Under the pieces are notes generated by a model. It saw only the letters and a program-made list of their open reading frames with translations. It did not search any database and was not told the origin of the DNA. The position numbers and the translations under genes are program-made. DNA of 64,000 nucleotides from Paraburkholderia fungorum (lineage in GTDB: Bacteria; Pseudomonadota; Gammaproteobacteria; Burkholderiales; Burkholderiaceae), in the NCBI RefSeq assembly GCF_003610895.1, contig NZ_MCAS01000017.1, positions 62,001 through 126,000 of the forward strand, given 5' to 3'. Positions 36,095-45,414 of the stretch are shown piece by piece (position 1 is the first letter of the stretch; every line of letters begins with the position of its first letter).

Positions 36095-36742
36095 TCACAG
36101 TGGGGGACGATTCAACTTAACCCATTGCTGCACGGACGGCCGTTCCCACTGGCGCGTGGCGTAGTCGATCAACCTTGTCGGTAGCGGATCGCCGTTCAGG
36201 ATGAGGCGATTGAGCATTAACGTCAGATCCGTATCGGCAATGCTCCACGTTCCGAACAGATTTTCCGCATCGCCAGGGAGCAACGCCTCAGCCACGTAAA
36301 TCAACTTCTGTACCGCCGCCTCGGCTGCCGGCGTAAGCGCTGCTCCTTGCGCCCCATAGAACACCACCTCAGTCGAACGCTCCTGCCGGATGGACATCAG
36401 ATCGCTGCGAAGCCACGCTTGCACCTGGCGCGCCCTCGCTCGAAGAAATTTATCGCGTGGGTAGACGGATGTTTCCGGAAATGCATCGTCGAGATACTCG
36501 GTTATTGCCGACGATTCCGACAAGGTGAAGTCCCCATGCACCAGCGTGGGAACGCGCTGCGTCAACGATTTGGCTGCATAACCCGCTTCGTGATTGGCGT
36601 CGCTGCCTAGATCTACAGTCGACAGATCAAACGGCAATCGCTTTTCGGTAAGCGCAACGAAAACCGACATGGCGTAGGGGCTTGCAAACTGGGCATCGGC
36701 ATATAGGCAAAGACGACTTTCCTGCAAGGTGCTCTCCTGCAT
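36095..36742 (-). CDS. yfcF: glutathione S-transferase, YfcF type
   Basis: The ATG at 36742 gives 215 residues, the length of E. coli YfcF. The thioredoxin-like N-terminal domain carries the glutathione-binding segment LSESSAITEYL. The helical C-terminal domain has RARQVQAWLRSDLM and IADTDLTLMLNRL, which match YfcF closely from memory. YfcF-type enzymes have glutathione-dependent peroxidase or transferase activity. It converges with no partner and follows the hydrolase by about 130 bp. Confidence 0.9.
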   Translation of the reverse strand: MQESTLQESRLCLYADAQFASPYAMSVFVALTEKRLPFDLSTVDLGSDANHEAGYAAKSLTQRVPTLVHGDFTLSESSAITEYLDDAFPETSVYPRDKFLRARARQVQAWLRSDLMSIRQERSTEVVFYGAQGAALTPAAEAAVQKLIYVAEALLPGDAENLFGTWSIADTDLTLMLNRLILNGDPLPTRLIDYATRQWERPSVQQWVKLNRPPL

Positions 36743-36877
36743 GTTGAGGTTCGTACGAAACCTTGATGATATACGGCGAATGACGGCTGATGGCTGATGG
36801 CTGATGGCGCCCAAAGATCGCTCCCGGACGGCGATCGATAAACCATCCTCGACACGATCGCCGATCCTGACGCTCGG

Positions 36878-37801
36878 CTACTGATCCGGCGATGTACCGT
36901 TGAGGCCGACCTTACCGAGTGCGGCGGGCAACTCCCTTTCCAGTATTGTCATGATCGCGCGCGTCTTCGACGGAACAGGGCGGGCAAACAGCGCATGCAG
37001 ATCGAAACCCGGTACCGTGTACTCAGGCAGCAGCCGGATCAGACGGCCGCTTTCCATGGCCTCCGCGCAGACGGGTTCCTGGAGCACGCCAATGCCCGCG
37101 CCCGCGACGAGCATCTCGTAGACCGGTCGCCAATGGCTCATGCTGATTGCTGCCATGACTGGGGCCGAAATCGGCGACTGGTGTTCATCAACCAGTCTTA
37201 GCATGCCGTCGCCGAACAGGCCCATCACGCGAATAAATGGATGCGCGATCAGATCGCTCGGGTGATCCGGCGATCCGTACCGTTCCAGATAGCCCGGTGC
37301 GGCAACCAGCACACGCCGAACATGACCCAGCGGCCGGGCGATAAAGTTGCCTGCACTCAGGTGCCCCAGCCGCAACGAGATATCGACGCCTTCGGTAACG
37401 GGGTCGACGATATGGTCGTTCAATATCAGATCGATGCTGATCTGTGGATGCTGCTCGCGTATACGCAACAAGATACGCGGCAGAACGATTTCGCCGAGGC
37501 CCTGCGGCGCGGCAATACGCAACAAACCTCGCAAGGTGCGATCGTCTTGCGAGACCACAGCGCAAGCATCATCCGCGGCGTCGATTACCTGCTTGCTGCG
37601 CTCATAGAAGAGATTGCCCTCGTCCGTGCACGATACAGCCCGCGTACTACGGCGAAGCAGTTTTACCCCGAGGTGTTGTTCAAGCCGCTCAATGCGCTCG
37701 CTGACCGCAGGTTGGCCTATTCCGAGGTCGCGCGCGGCCCTCGACATGTTGCCGCGCTCAACCACTCGCACATAGATTCGCATCGCCGCCAGGAGATCCA
37801 T
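36878..37801 (-). CDS. LysR-family transcriptional regulator (MFS partner)
   Basis: The start at 37801 gives 307 residues beginning MDLLAAMRIYVRVVERGNMSRAARDLG, as in the CrgA/AaeR-type LysR group. It diverges from the MFS transporter gene at 37915 across 113 bp, so it probably controls that exporter. The helix-turn-helix and effector domains are complete. Confidence 0.9.
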   Translation of the reverse strand: MDLLAAMRIYVRVVERGNMSRAARDLGIGQPAVSERIERLEQHLGVKLLRRSTRAVSCTDEGNLFYERSKQVIDAADDACAVVSQDDRTLRGLLRIAAPQGLGEIVLPRILLRIREQHPQISIDLILNDHIVDPVTEGVDISLRLGHLSAGNFIARPLGHVRRVLVAAPGYLERYGSPDHPSDLIAHPFIRVMGLFGDGMLRLVDEHQSPISAPVMAAISMSHWRPVYEMLVAGAGIGVLQEPVCAEAMESGRLIRLLPEYTVPGFDLHALFARPVPSKTRAIMTILERELPAALGKVGLNGTSPDQ

Positions 37802-37914
37802 GCGCCGTATCGTATCAGTTTCGCCAATAGCTGTTATCGGCGCAGGCGGCCTACCGCGACGCCAATGCATGACGCTACTGTGACGACCACCGTGTCTTCG
37901 CCCACAGAGCGCCA

Positions 37915-39165
37915 ATGTCCAAACTCAACCTCAAACTTCTCGGTCCCTGCCTGCTCGCCATCGCTATCGACGCAATGGGATTCGGCCTGGTCTATCCCAT
38001 GATGTCAGCGATATTCAACGATCCTCAAGCCGGGATTCTGGCCGCCGACACCGGCACTCAACTGCGCACCTTCTACCTCGGACTTGGCTACGGGATCTAT
38101 CCGTTCTGCATGTTCTTTGGTTCATCCTTGATGGGAGAGCTTTCGGATGGTTACGGTCGCCGGAAGATTCTGCTTTTGTGCGCTTCAGGCCTGTCAGTAA
38201 GCTACTTCTTGATGGCATTCGGTGCGCTTTGGCCTAGCGTGTGGCTGTTGTTAATCGGGCGCGGCTTGAGTGGGCTCACGGCCGGCTGCCAGGGCATCGC
38301 ACAGGCCGCAATTACGGACATGAGTACGCCCGAGAACAAGGCTTACAACATGAGCATCATGTCACTTGCGTTCAGCGCCGGCGTGATTGTCGGTCCGGTA
38401 ATCGGCGGCGTAACGTCGGACCGGACCATTGCGCCAGTCTTCAACTACGGCACGCCGTTTCTGCTCGTGGGCGGCCTATCGGCCATCTGTGCAATCTGGA
38501 CTGCGCGCTCCTACCGGGACACCATTCCGGCGTCGGGAAATTCCCGCGTCGACCTTATGCTGCCGCTGCGCATCATCTATCAGGCCGCGAGGCACAAGGA
38601 GATCGCGTTCCTGTCGGTAGTCTTCTTTCTGATGCAGGTTGGCTACGGGCTTTATCTGCAGACGATCATGCTCCTGCTACAAACCCGATTCCATTACACG
38701 AGCTCGCAACTCGGGTTATTTAGCGGGTTGATCGGTATCTGCTTCGTCTTTGGCTTGCTGTTCGTGGTACGGCTCATGCTCCGGATCTGGAGTGTGGTGG
38801 ACATCGCGAAGACCGGGTTACTGGTTGCCGGGGTATGTCAGATACTCTCGGCGCTCTTTCCACACGAAATTGCGTTGTGGGGACTCGCGATGCTGGTCGG
38901 CTGCTTCGACATGGTTGCTTACACGACGATGTACACCGCATTTTCCGATGCGGTGAGCGAAGCGCGTCAGGGATGGGCGCTCGGTGTTGCCGGATCGGTG
39001 ATGGCAGTCGCATGGGTCGTTACAGGCTTCCTGACTAACCTGCTCCCAACGCTTGGCGAAATCGGGTTGCTTCTTGTTGGCGGCTTCAGCTTTTTGATCA
39101 GCTTCCTGTTGATGCTCGCCTATCGCCGGTCCCGTGCAACATCTCAAGCTTGCGCTGGTTCGTGA
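37915..39165 (+). CDS. MFS transporter (TetA-like drug exporter family)
   Basis: A 416-residue, twelve-segment membrane protein. The MFS loop motif GELSDGYGRRKILLL follows the second segment, and GRGLSGLTAGCQGIAQAAITD lies in the fourth/fifth region, the pattern of TetA-like DHA1 antiporters. It probably exports a small compound using the proton gradient. The gene diverges from a LysR regulator. Confidence 0.9.
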   Translation: MSKLNLKLLGPCLLAIAIDAMGFGLVYPMMSAIFNDPQAGILAADTGTQLRTFYLGLGYGIYPFCMFFGSSLMGELSDGYGRRKILLLCASGLSVSYFLMAFGALWPSVWLLLIGRGLSGLTAGCQGIAQAAITDMSTPENKAYNMSIMSLAFSAGVIVGPVIGGVTSDRTIAPVFNYGTPFLLVGGLSAICAIWTARSYRDTIPASGNSRVDLMLPLRIIYQAARHKEIAFLSVVFFLMQVGYGLYLQTIMLLLQTRFHYTSSQLGLFSGLIGICFVFGLLFVVRLMLRIWSVVDIAKTGLLVAGVCQILSALFPHEIALWGLAMLVGCFDMVAYTTMYTAFSDAVSEARQGWALGVAGSVMAVAWVVTGFLTNLLPTLGEIGLLLVGGFSFLISFLLMLAYRRSRATSQACAGS

Positions 39166-39274
39166 GTTCGCACGGCAGCGCCGTGGCTAGTAGCAATGCG
39201 CGACACCTTCCGCTCCCGGCTCAGACTCGCTCGCTTTGCCGTGGGCACCTCTATTCCATTGAATCACTGCAGTT

Positions 39275-39569
39275 TTGCGTAAACAAATCAGACCATTGTT
39301 GTTCTTCAAAGAAAGATTGCCAAAAATTACTAAAGATCCAATCCCCGGCGCCGACATAAACGTGAGAGCTGACGTTATCGGCGCTCAAGACTCAACCAAC
39401 ACGATCACCGCTTTCCCGGGAGCCGTGGTCGGTTTTCGGTTGTCGAAAAACGGACATGATCACCGGGTATCCAACGGAAAGTGAGCTACTTCAAAGACGC
39501 GAAACGCCAGCGCTTGATCTGCTGAATGGCGACATCATCACCATTCTCCTGAACACAAAACCTACATGA
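39275..39569 (+). pseudogene. possible frameshifted small gene upstream of exported-protein genes
   Basis: One frame (TTG start at 39275) reads ADVIGAQDSTNTITAFPGAVVGFRLSK. After an A5 run at 39446-39450 the continuation is one frame over: ATG 39456 onward reads YPTESELLQRRETPALDLLNGDIITILLN and stops at 39569. Removing one A joins the two halves into a sensible polypeptide. The stop overlaps the next start as ATGA, as an operon partner would. Function is unknown and the evidence is modest. The rest of the 39166-39565 gap shows nothing clear. Confidence 0.35.
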
Positions 39570-39979
39570 AAAAACTCTTCGCCCTCTCATGCCTGCTCGT
39601 CGCTGTTCCAGCATTTGCCGCAGCCCCCAAATGCCAGACCCAAACAATCGGGCAACACACGTCAAAGATTTGTATCACTGAGGTGCCGTTCCAGCACGAC
39701 TACTACACGCTATCGGTCGACAACGCCGTGATTCTCTCCGTGCCGGACGACTACATCGAAAACGTCTCGCTCACCCATACGATTCCTGAAAACGCGGCCA
39801 TCGAGTTCCCCCTGTCGTACCAGGGCACACCCACTGTGACCATTCAGGGAGGGTGCCTGCCTGTCAGTGAGAAGCAGACCACGGGGTCGAAAACGGTCGG
39901 CATCGAGGTAGCTCGTGTTTGTTCCTTCAAGTGGGGGAAGGAACAGATCGTCAAGGATCTCCGCTTCAGCTTCGAATGA
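39566..39979 (+). CDS. hypothetical exported protein
   Basis: A 137-residue precursor with a clear signal peptide (MKKLFALSCLLVAVPAFA). The mature part contains Cys at KCQTQ, KICIT, GGCLP and RVCSF, enough for two disulfides, and is predicted to be beta-rich. No family is recognised. It is first of three small exported-protein genes on the same strand. Confidence 0.65.
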   Translation: MKKLFALSCLLVAVPAFAAAPKCQTQTIGQHTSKICITEVPFQHDYYTLSVDNAVILSVPDDYIENVSLTHTIPENAAIEFPLSYQGTPTVTIQGGCLPVSEKQTTGSKTVGIEVARVCSFKWGKEQIVKDLRFSFE

Positions 39980-40124
39980 CGTCAGCGGCGATAAGAATCC
40001 TCGGAAGTCTCATCCGACACTTGTCCTCTTGCGCCACACGTGCAACAGGCGTAAGAGGGGCTCGCTGTCTCTCTGACGAAATGTCTTCAGTGAATATCAC
40101 TGAGCGAAAACCGGAGCGTTTATC

Positions 40125-40538
40125 GTGAATATCAAGAATTTCCTCTTCGTCATGCTGGCGGTGATTTCTGCACCATGTTTTGCCTACAACTGTTCCGACT
40201 CGCAGGCGTACAAGAATGGTCGCATCGCACTTAGCGAGATGAACAAAAACAATAGTGCCCTGCTCGGCGTTGCCGTGAAATTCTTGCAAAAGAAGGACGG
40301 CATTAGTTTTGACGAAGCGCTGAAGGAGGTGATGCAACATCGCGCCTCGCCGGAGATCAAGGCGCAGGACGACCAACTCGCGCAAACGGCTTCAAAGATC
40401 CAGGCAATGAAACCGCAGTCTGAGGAGGAATGCATGGCGCTGCTTCAATTGCAGCAACAGTACGGCGCAATTGGTCAGCAGAAGATAACGCTAATCGTGA
40501 ATGATGTGACTGGTGAAGATACATCGTCAAGCAAATAG
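40125..40538 (+). CDS. hypothetical exported protein
   Basis: It starts at GTG 40125 behind CCGGAGC, giving 137 residues with a signal peptide ending near CFA. The mature region is helical, with charged and Gln-rich stretches (LQLQQQYGAIGQQ) and two cysteines (NCSDS, EECMAL) that could pair. No family recognised. It lies 145 bp after the previous gene. Confidence 0.65.
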   Translation: MNIKNFLFVMLAVISAPCFAYNCSDSQAYKNGRIALSEMNKNNSALLGVAVKFLQKKDGISFDEALKEVMQHRASPEIKAQDDQLAQTASKIQAMKPQSEEECMALLQLQQQYGAIGQQKITLIVNDVTGEDTSSSK

Positions 40539-40637
40539 TTGATTACACGCCAAGACGGCATGTGCAGACTTATCTGCAGTTTTCCCCTACGTCGATCTAC
40601 GGTGATGCCCTAAACACTTCCACCTAAAAGAAACATC

Positions 40638-41132
40638 ATGAAGTCCAAAATAACAATCGCCTGCACATTCGCGTTTCTCGCGGGCTGTACCACCGTTGGC
40701 CATCCGTATCCGTTTCCAAAAGACTCGGAGCCTGCCGCGGAACTGCAGATCCAGGGCGCAAGAGTCTATCTCCTGACATTGAACGAAAAGGGCTGCTACA
40801 CGGGCAAAACATATGTCGACGGACGGCCGGGCGCCATGCCGGTGAAGGTCGTGCCAGACAGTCCGCTCGTGATCTCCTACGAGGAGAACGTCTGCATGAT
40901 GCCGGCAATTTTTACACCGCAAAAAGACACGCACTATCTGCTCGTCGCCACGGAGGGAGCCAAGCCGCCCGATCCGAGCACCTCGTTCCTCGCATCGCTC
41001 GCGCGTGCGCCCGAGCGGCAATGCGCCGTTGGCGTATTCGAACTGGATAGCGAAGGTCATCCGCTCAAGCCCGTGAAAGTGACTGCAGTGAGGCCTCGCC
41101 AAACCGGACTAACATGCATCAAGTTTCGGTGA
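40638..41132 (+). CDS. hypothetical lipoprotein
   Basis: A 164-residue protein with a lipobox FLAGC, placing the lipidated Cys at residue 17. The mature part has a KGCYTGKTYVDG segment and further Cys residues (ENVCMM, RQCAVG, LTCIKF). No characterised family is recognised. It is the third of the small exported set, 99 bp after the previous gene, and converges with a broken LysR gene. Confidence 0.7.
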   Translation: MKSKITIACTFAFLAGCTTVGHPYPFPKDSEPAAELQIQGARVYLLTLNEKGCYTGKTYVDGRPGAMPVKVVPDSPLVISYEENVCMMPAIFTPQKDTHYLLVATEGAKPPDPSTSFLASLARAPERQCAVGVFELDSEGHPLKPVKVTAVRPRQTGLTCIKFR

Positions 41133-41144
41133 AGAGGCGAGTTA

Positions 41145-42023
41145 TCAACCCGTTTCGAGCACACCGACAAGATGTTCTGAAAACGCCCTGACTTTGGCAT
41201 TGATGTCTTTCCTCGACGGATACACGATAAACAATCCAATCTCCGGCGAGGAGGACTGATTCGAGTCCAGCTCGACAAGCTGCCTCTCGCGTACCTCTAC
41301 CTCGCACAGGTGCGCGGGCAGAATGGCGGTACCGACACCGTCAATTGCCAGTTGTTTGAGCAGCGCGAAGCAGTTAGTGGCGACGGCGCGATCCTCTGCC
41401 GGAAGTAACGACGACGCCGAACGCACCAGATGGCCCGCGTTGGACCACTGCTCGAATACCAGACGCGAATCGAGTCGTGATTCAGCGTGGGGAGTCCCCT
41501 CACACCGCTGTACATAGTCAGGGCTCGCAAACACCCCAAATCGAAAACTGGCAATACGCTTCGCTACAAAATCGTCACTGCCAGGATGTCAGCCTCGAAT
41601 AGCCATGTCGACGTTGTCGGCGACGAAATCATTCACCCTGTCGTCGACAATAACGTCGAACCGCACCGCGGGGTGGGATGCTCTGAAGGACGCAATCGCT
41701 TTACTCAAAACGGTAAACGGGAAATCGAGCGGCACGCTGATACGAATCGACCCGGTCAGCGCGGTTCCGGAATACATCGCCCTTTCGTTGGCCTCTCTAA
41801 GCGCGCGAATAGCCGGCGCGACCTGTTCGAAATAGCTTCTGCCATCCTCTGTCGGGGCAATCTGGCGAGTCGTGCGGCGCAGAAGGCGTGTTCCCAACCG
41901 GGTCTCGAGGCTTGCAACTCGCGCGCTGACAGTCGAACGAGGAATTTGCAGTTTGTGTGCGGCGGCGGAAAACGAGCCGCACTCCAGGACGGTGACGAAA
42001 GTCAGGCAACTGTTGAGGTCCAT
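41145..42023 (-). pseudogene. LysR-family regulator interrupted by an in-frame TGA
   Basis: The N-terminal 144 residues hold a normal LysR winged helix and the start of the effector domain, ending NVDMAIRG, then TGA at 41589-41591. The same frame continues without a shift as HPGSDDFVAKRIASFRFGVFASPDYVQR through to 41145, giving a full-length LysR of about 290 residues if the stop is ignored. GGA at that position would restore the usual GG after the AIR motif. It is either a fresh nonsense mutation or a sequencing error. Confidence 0.85.
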
Positions 42024-42143
42024 TGTCCATTCCATTGACAGATCCTGCCAATTTTAGTGGTCTTTTCGGGCTGTCTGCATTCGGCGAGGATAGCGACATC
42101 TGAGTCCACTCACGGACTGACTTCACCAGGAACCTTATCGACC

Positions 42144-42569
42144 ATGCAATCTGAATTTTGCCAGCCTGCGGAAACCGTCAGCTTCGCCAATATGACTGTC
42201 CAGTTGATTAGCGGCGCAGAGGCGAGTCCCTTCACGATTATGGATATGAGCGTCGGGCAAAACGGTGGCGCGCCGCTCCACAAATCTCTCGACGAAGACA
42301 AGCTATTCACTTTGATTGAAGGGGCGCTGGATTTCACGTTGAATGAGACAACCCGGCGGTTAGAGGCAGGAAACAGCGTCAAGGTGGCACGCGGAGACAT
42401 CCATGGTTTCGTCAATGGAATGGAGCGCCCTGCACGGTTGCTGCTGGTTTCCGCCCCGGCACGTCACGACGCATTCTTCCGTGCCATGGCGGCGCTACCT
42501 GTACCGCATGCGCCGGAAGCGGTGCGTGACGTCTGCGCAAAGTATCGGCAAGAGATCGTCGGTCTATGA
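42144..42569 (+). CDS. cupin domain protein
   Basis: The ATG at 42144 gives 141 residues. The cupin core appears as GAPLHKSLDEDKLFTLIEGALDF and ARGDIHGFVNG, with one or two metal-binding His. Single-cupin proteins of this kind are often small dioxygenases, isomerases or binding proteins. It diverges from the broken LysR gene, its likely former regulator. A longer frame from 42057 is open but lacks a start signal. Confidence 0.8.
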   Translation: MQSEFCQPAETVSFANMTVQLISGAEASPFTIMDMSVGQNGGAPLHKSLDEDKLFTLIEGALDFTLNETTRRLEAGNSVKVARGDIHGFVNGMERPARLLLVSAPARHDAFFRAMAALPVPHAPEAVRDVCAKYRQEIVGL

Positions 42570-42745
42570 GTCTGCGTGATTCACACCGCGGCCGCGTAAC
42601 TTCATCTGAATAGCTAATCGACGTGACGACATGCAGTATTATTTCGACGGCAGCGAAACGTCGTGTCGACAATGGATGCTTCGCTACGTTCGAGGTTACC
42701 TGGTTGCGAGTATGAACCACGCATCGAAGTAAAGGAGAAGCGTAA

Positions 42746-42793
42746 ATGGATGCAATAGCGTTGCCTGCGACTATTGGAGGACGTCAGTCATGA
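42746..42793 (+). CDS. 15-residue leader peptide candidate
   Basis: ATG 42746 follows AAAGGAGAAGCG, a strong ribosome-binding site, and encodes MDAIALPATIGGRQS. Its stop overlaps the isochorismatase start as ATGA. The layout suggests translational coupling. Whether the peptide has its own role is unknown. Confidence 0.4.
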   Translation: MDAIALPATIGGRQS

Positions 42794-43356
42794 TTCCGAC
42801 AATCGTGCCGGCACAAACCGCGCTTATCGTCATGCATTATCAGACCGACATTCTCGGACTCTTTCCATCCGTTGCACCGACTTTGCTCGCCAATACGCGC
42901 AAGCTATGCGACGCGGCACGCGCCAAAGGCGTCAGCGTCTATTTCGCCAATCTCCGTTTCAGCCCGGGCTATCCGGAAGTCAGCCCATTGAACAAGAATG
43001 GGCAGGGCATCAAGCAACTCGGCCTCTTTGTCGACGACCGGACCTCGCCGGAATTAGGCCAGCAGGCCAGCGAACCGGTCGTCATCGCACATCGCGCCAG
43101 CGTGTTCTTCGGCACCGATCTGCAGGTACGCCTTTCCGCACAAGGTGTCGATTCGCTGATTATGGTCGGCATTGCATCGACCGGCGTCGTGCTGTCGTCG
43201 GTCGCGTATGCGAGCGACGCGGACTTCCGCCTGTACACAGTCAAGGACTGCTGCTACGACCCGGATCAGGTGGTGCATGAACATCTGTTCTCCACCGCGT
43301 TCGATTCGCGCACCACCGTGCTCTCGCTCGCGGATGCTTTGCAGTTGCTCGCCTAG
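42790..43356 (+). CDS. isochorismatase-fold protein lacking the catalytic triad
   Basis: A 188-residue protein with the isochorismatase/cysteine-hydrolase fold. The catalytic Asp is His16 (IVMHYQTD), the Lys position is not Lys (IAHRASVF), and the Cys position is Val133 (GIASTGVVLS). That GI-TSGVVL variant recurs in a subgroup of the family. It is unlikely to hydrolyse through a Cys and may bind a ligand or use other chemistry. Translation is coupled to a 15-residue leader. Confidence 0.82.
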   Translation: MIPTIVPAQTALIVMHYQTDILGLFPSVAPTLLANTRKLCDAARAKGVSVYFANLRFSPGYPEVSPLNKNGQGIKQLGLFVDDRTSPELGQQASEPVVIAHRASVFFGTDLQVRLSAQGVDSLIMVGIASTGVVLSSVAYASDADFRLYTVKDCCYDPDQVVHEHLFSTAFDSRTTVLSLADALQLLA

Positions 43357-43412
43357 AGGTTCGAGGTCCGCTCTGGCAAGCAGGCAAAACGAAGTCGCCA
43401 CTGAAAATCGTA

Positions 43413-44396
43413 TCAATGCGACGAGACGAACTTTGACCCCGGAAAGGCTGGTGGCAGCGCGAAGCTTTCGCGAAGGCGTTTCGTCTCAGCAGCAGGTGTT
43501 CGACCAAAGAGCCGCTTGAATTCCCGATTGAATTGAGAGGCGCTGGCATAGCCGACAGCATGACATGCCGCCTCTGCGGTCATGCTTTGGCGCACCATTA
43601 GCAGGCGAGCCTGATGCAATCGGGTGGATTTCACGTACTGCATCGGCGACGTACTCGTAATGGCCTTGAAGTGGCTGTGGAACGTAGGAACGCTCATTCC
43701 GGCCTGATTTGCCAAGCTGCGAAGATCGAGCGGCTCTGCATAGCTCGCATGAATACGCTCCAGCGCTTTCCCAATCTTGCCGAATTGCCCCTGCATCGCC
43801 AACGCCGCACGCATTGCTTTGCCTTGCCCGCCGGTGAGAACGCGGAAATACAACTCACGTACTAATCCTGGACCAAGGACAGCCGCTTCAAGCGGCTGGT
43901 TCATTGCCTCCAGAAAGCGCAGTACAGACGCTCGCATCGCCGCATCCATGGGACTCGACATCATGGTCTCCGGCGCGTCTTCAGCCGATGGCAAGCCATG
44001 ATGATCTATCTGGATCATGAGCTCGGCCGCCAACTGAAAGTCCAGATGCAGGTACAGCGCCAGTAGCGGACACTCAGGCGTCGCGTCAGTCTCCATTGTG
44101 AACGGGACCGGCACGGCAACAGCGAGATAGTGCTGCTCGTCATACACATAGACCCTGTCACCCAAAAATCCCCGCTTTCTACCCTGGCAGACGATCACGA
44201 TGCCGGGATCGTATAGCACCGGCGTGCGAGACAACGCACGGTCCGAGCGCAGGACACGCACGTCGCGCAACGCGGTCAGGTTGTAGCCTTCCTGCGGAGC
44301 TAGCGCAGTCAGCAGGGCCACCATCCGGCGCCGTTCACGTGTGCCTTCCGAGGAAACAGGTTGGTCAATGCTCTCGTTGCGAGCCGTTTTGTTCAT
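43413..44396 (-). CDS. AraC-family regulator, YqhC-like
   Basis: The start is ATG 44396; a TTG at 44408 is less likely. The 327-residue protein has an N-terminal AraC_N domain (VLYDPGIVIVCQGRKRG) and two C-terminal helix-turn-helix motifs (LRSLANQAGMSVPTFHSHFKAIT and AACHAVGYASASQFNREFKRLFG). YqhC-type regulators commonly activate a divergent oxidoreductase, which is exactly the neighbour here. The ligand may be a reactive aldehyde, by analogy. Confidence 0.9.
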   Translation of the reverse strand: MNKTARNESIDQPVSSEGTRERRRMVALLTALAPQEGYNLTALRDVRVLRSDRALSRTPVLYDPGIVIVCQGRKRGFLGDRVYVYDEQHYLAVAVPVPFTMETDATPECPLLALYLHLDFQLAAELMIQIDHHGLPSAEDAPETMMSSPMDAAMRASVLRFLEAMNQPLEAAVLGPGLVRELYFRVLTGGQGKAMRAALAMQGQFGKIGKALERIHASYAEPLDLRSLANQAGMSVPTFHSHFKAITSTSPMQYVKSTRLHQARLLMVRQSMTAEAACHAVGYASASQFNREFKRLFGRTPAAETKRLRESFALPPAFPGSKFVSSH

Positions 44397-44490
44397 AGAA
44401 ATAGGCAATAAAAATGGAGAATCCGGTCTGATTCCCTGGATTCACTCAGAATAACATGCAACTCTCGAAACCAACCTCGGAGTCTTTGCA

Positions 44491-45324
44491 ATGTCATCAA
44501 CCAGAACCATGCTCATCACGGGCGTCAGTAGCGGCTTCGGACGCGCATTGGCCGAAGAAGCGCTAAGCGCAGGGTATCGGGTCGTCGGCACGGTACGAAG
44601 CGAGCAGGCAAAACAGAGCTTTGAATCGCTCAACTCCGCACGCGCTTTCGGTCGAGTACTTGACGTAACCGACTTCGATTCAATCGACGATGTCGTCAAC
44701 GAAATCGAGGCCAACGTGGGGCCATTGGACGTACTGGTGAACAACGCCGGTTACGGTCACGAGGGCGTCATGGAAGAGTCGCCGCTTGCCGAAATGCGTC
44801 GGCAATTCGACGTGAACGTGTTCGGTGCCGTTGCCGTTATGAAGAGCGTCTTGCCGTATATGCGCGAGCGCCGACGCGGACATATTCTCAACATCACGTC
44901 GATGGGCGGCTTTATCACCATGCCGGGAATCGCCTATTACTGCGGCAGTAAATTCGCGCTGGAGGGAATCTCAGAGGTCCTTAGTAAAGAAGTCAAGCCG
45001 CTCGGCATCCACGTGACCGCAGTGGCGCCAGGGTCTTTTCGCACTGAGTGGGCCGGTCGTTCGATGGTTCGAACGCCGCGCTCGATTCCCGACTACGATT
45101 CGCTGTTCGACCCGATCAGAAAAGGACGGGAAGAGAAGAGCGGCAGGCAACTCGGCGATCCTGTGAAAGCGGCACGTGCCATGTTGTCCGTGATCGAAAG
45201 CGACGAGCCGCCATCGCATCTTCTACTAGGAAGCGATGCACTCGGTTTGCTACGGGAAAAACTCTCGTCACTCAGTGCGGAATTTGACGCGTGGGAAGGT
45301 GTTACCAGATCGACGGACGGCTGA
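44491..45324 (+). CDS. SDR-family oxidoreductase (AraC partner)
   Basis: A 277-residue SDR with TGVSSGFG at residues 10-17, NNAG, ITSMGG and the catalytic YYCGSK. The long C-terminus (LLLGSDALGLLREKLSSL) matches the subfamily often found beside AraC_N regulators. It diverges from such a regulator over 94 bp. Substrate unknown; NADP preference is suggested by TVRSEQ. Confidence 0.9.
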   Translation: MSSTRTMLITGVSSGFGRALAEEALSAGYRVVGTVRSEQAKQSFESLNSARAFGRVLDVTDFDSIDDVVNEIEANVGPLDVLVNNAGYGHEGVMEESPLAEMRRQFDVNVFGAVAVMKSVLPYMRERRRGHILNITSMGGFITMPGIAYYCGSKFALEGISEVLSKEVKPLGIHVTAVAPGSFRTEWAGRSMVRTPRSIPDYDSLFDPIRKGREEKSGRQLGDPVKAARAMLSVIESDEPPSHLLLGSDALGLLREKLSSLSAEFDAWEGVTRSTDG

Positions 45325-45414
45325 GTGCGCGCAACGCCTGCATGGGGGAACGGTCTGGATTATGTCGTTCCTCCCAGGTGACGAATCCACACAAGCTGTC
45401 TTGCGAACGTTCCC

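Noticed and set aside
39446..39450. Programmed ribosomal frameshift
   Set aside because: The required shift is +1, and the A5 run is a common indel site; there is no matching pseudoknot that I can see.
41589..41591. TGA read as selenocysteine in the LysR protein
   Set aside because: LysR regulators have no selenocysteine, and the position is normally Gly.
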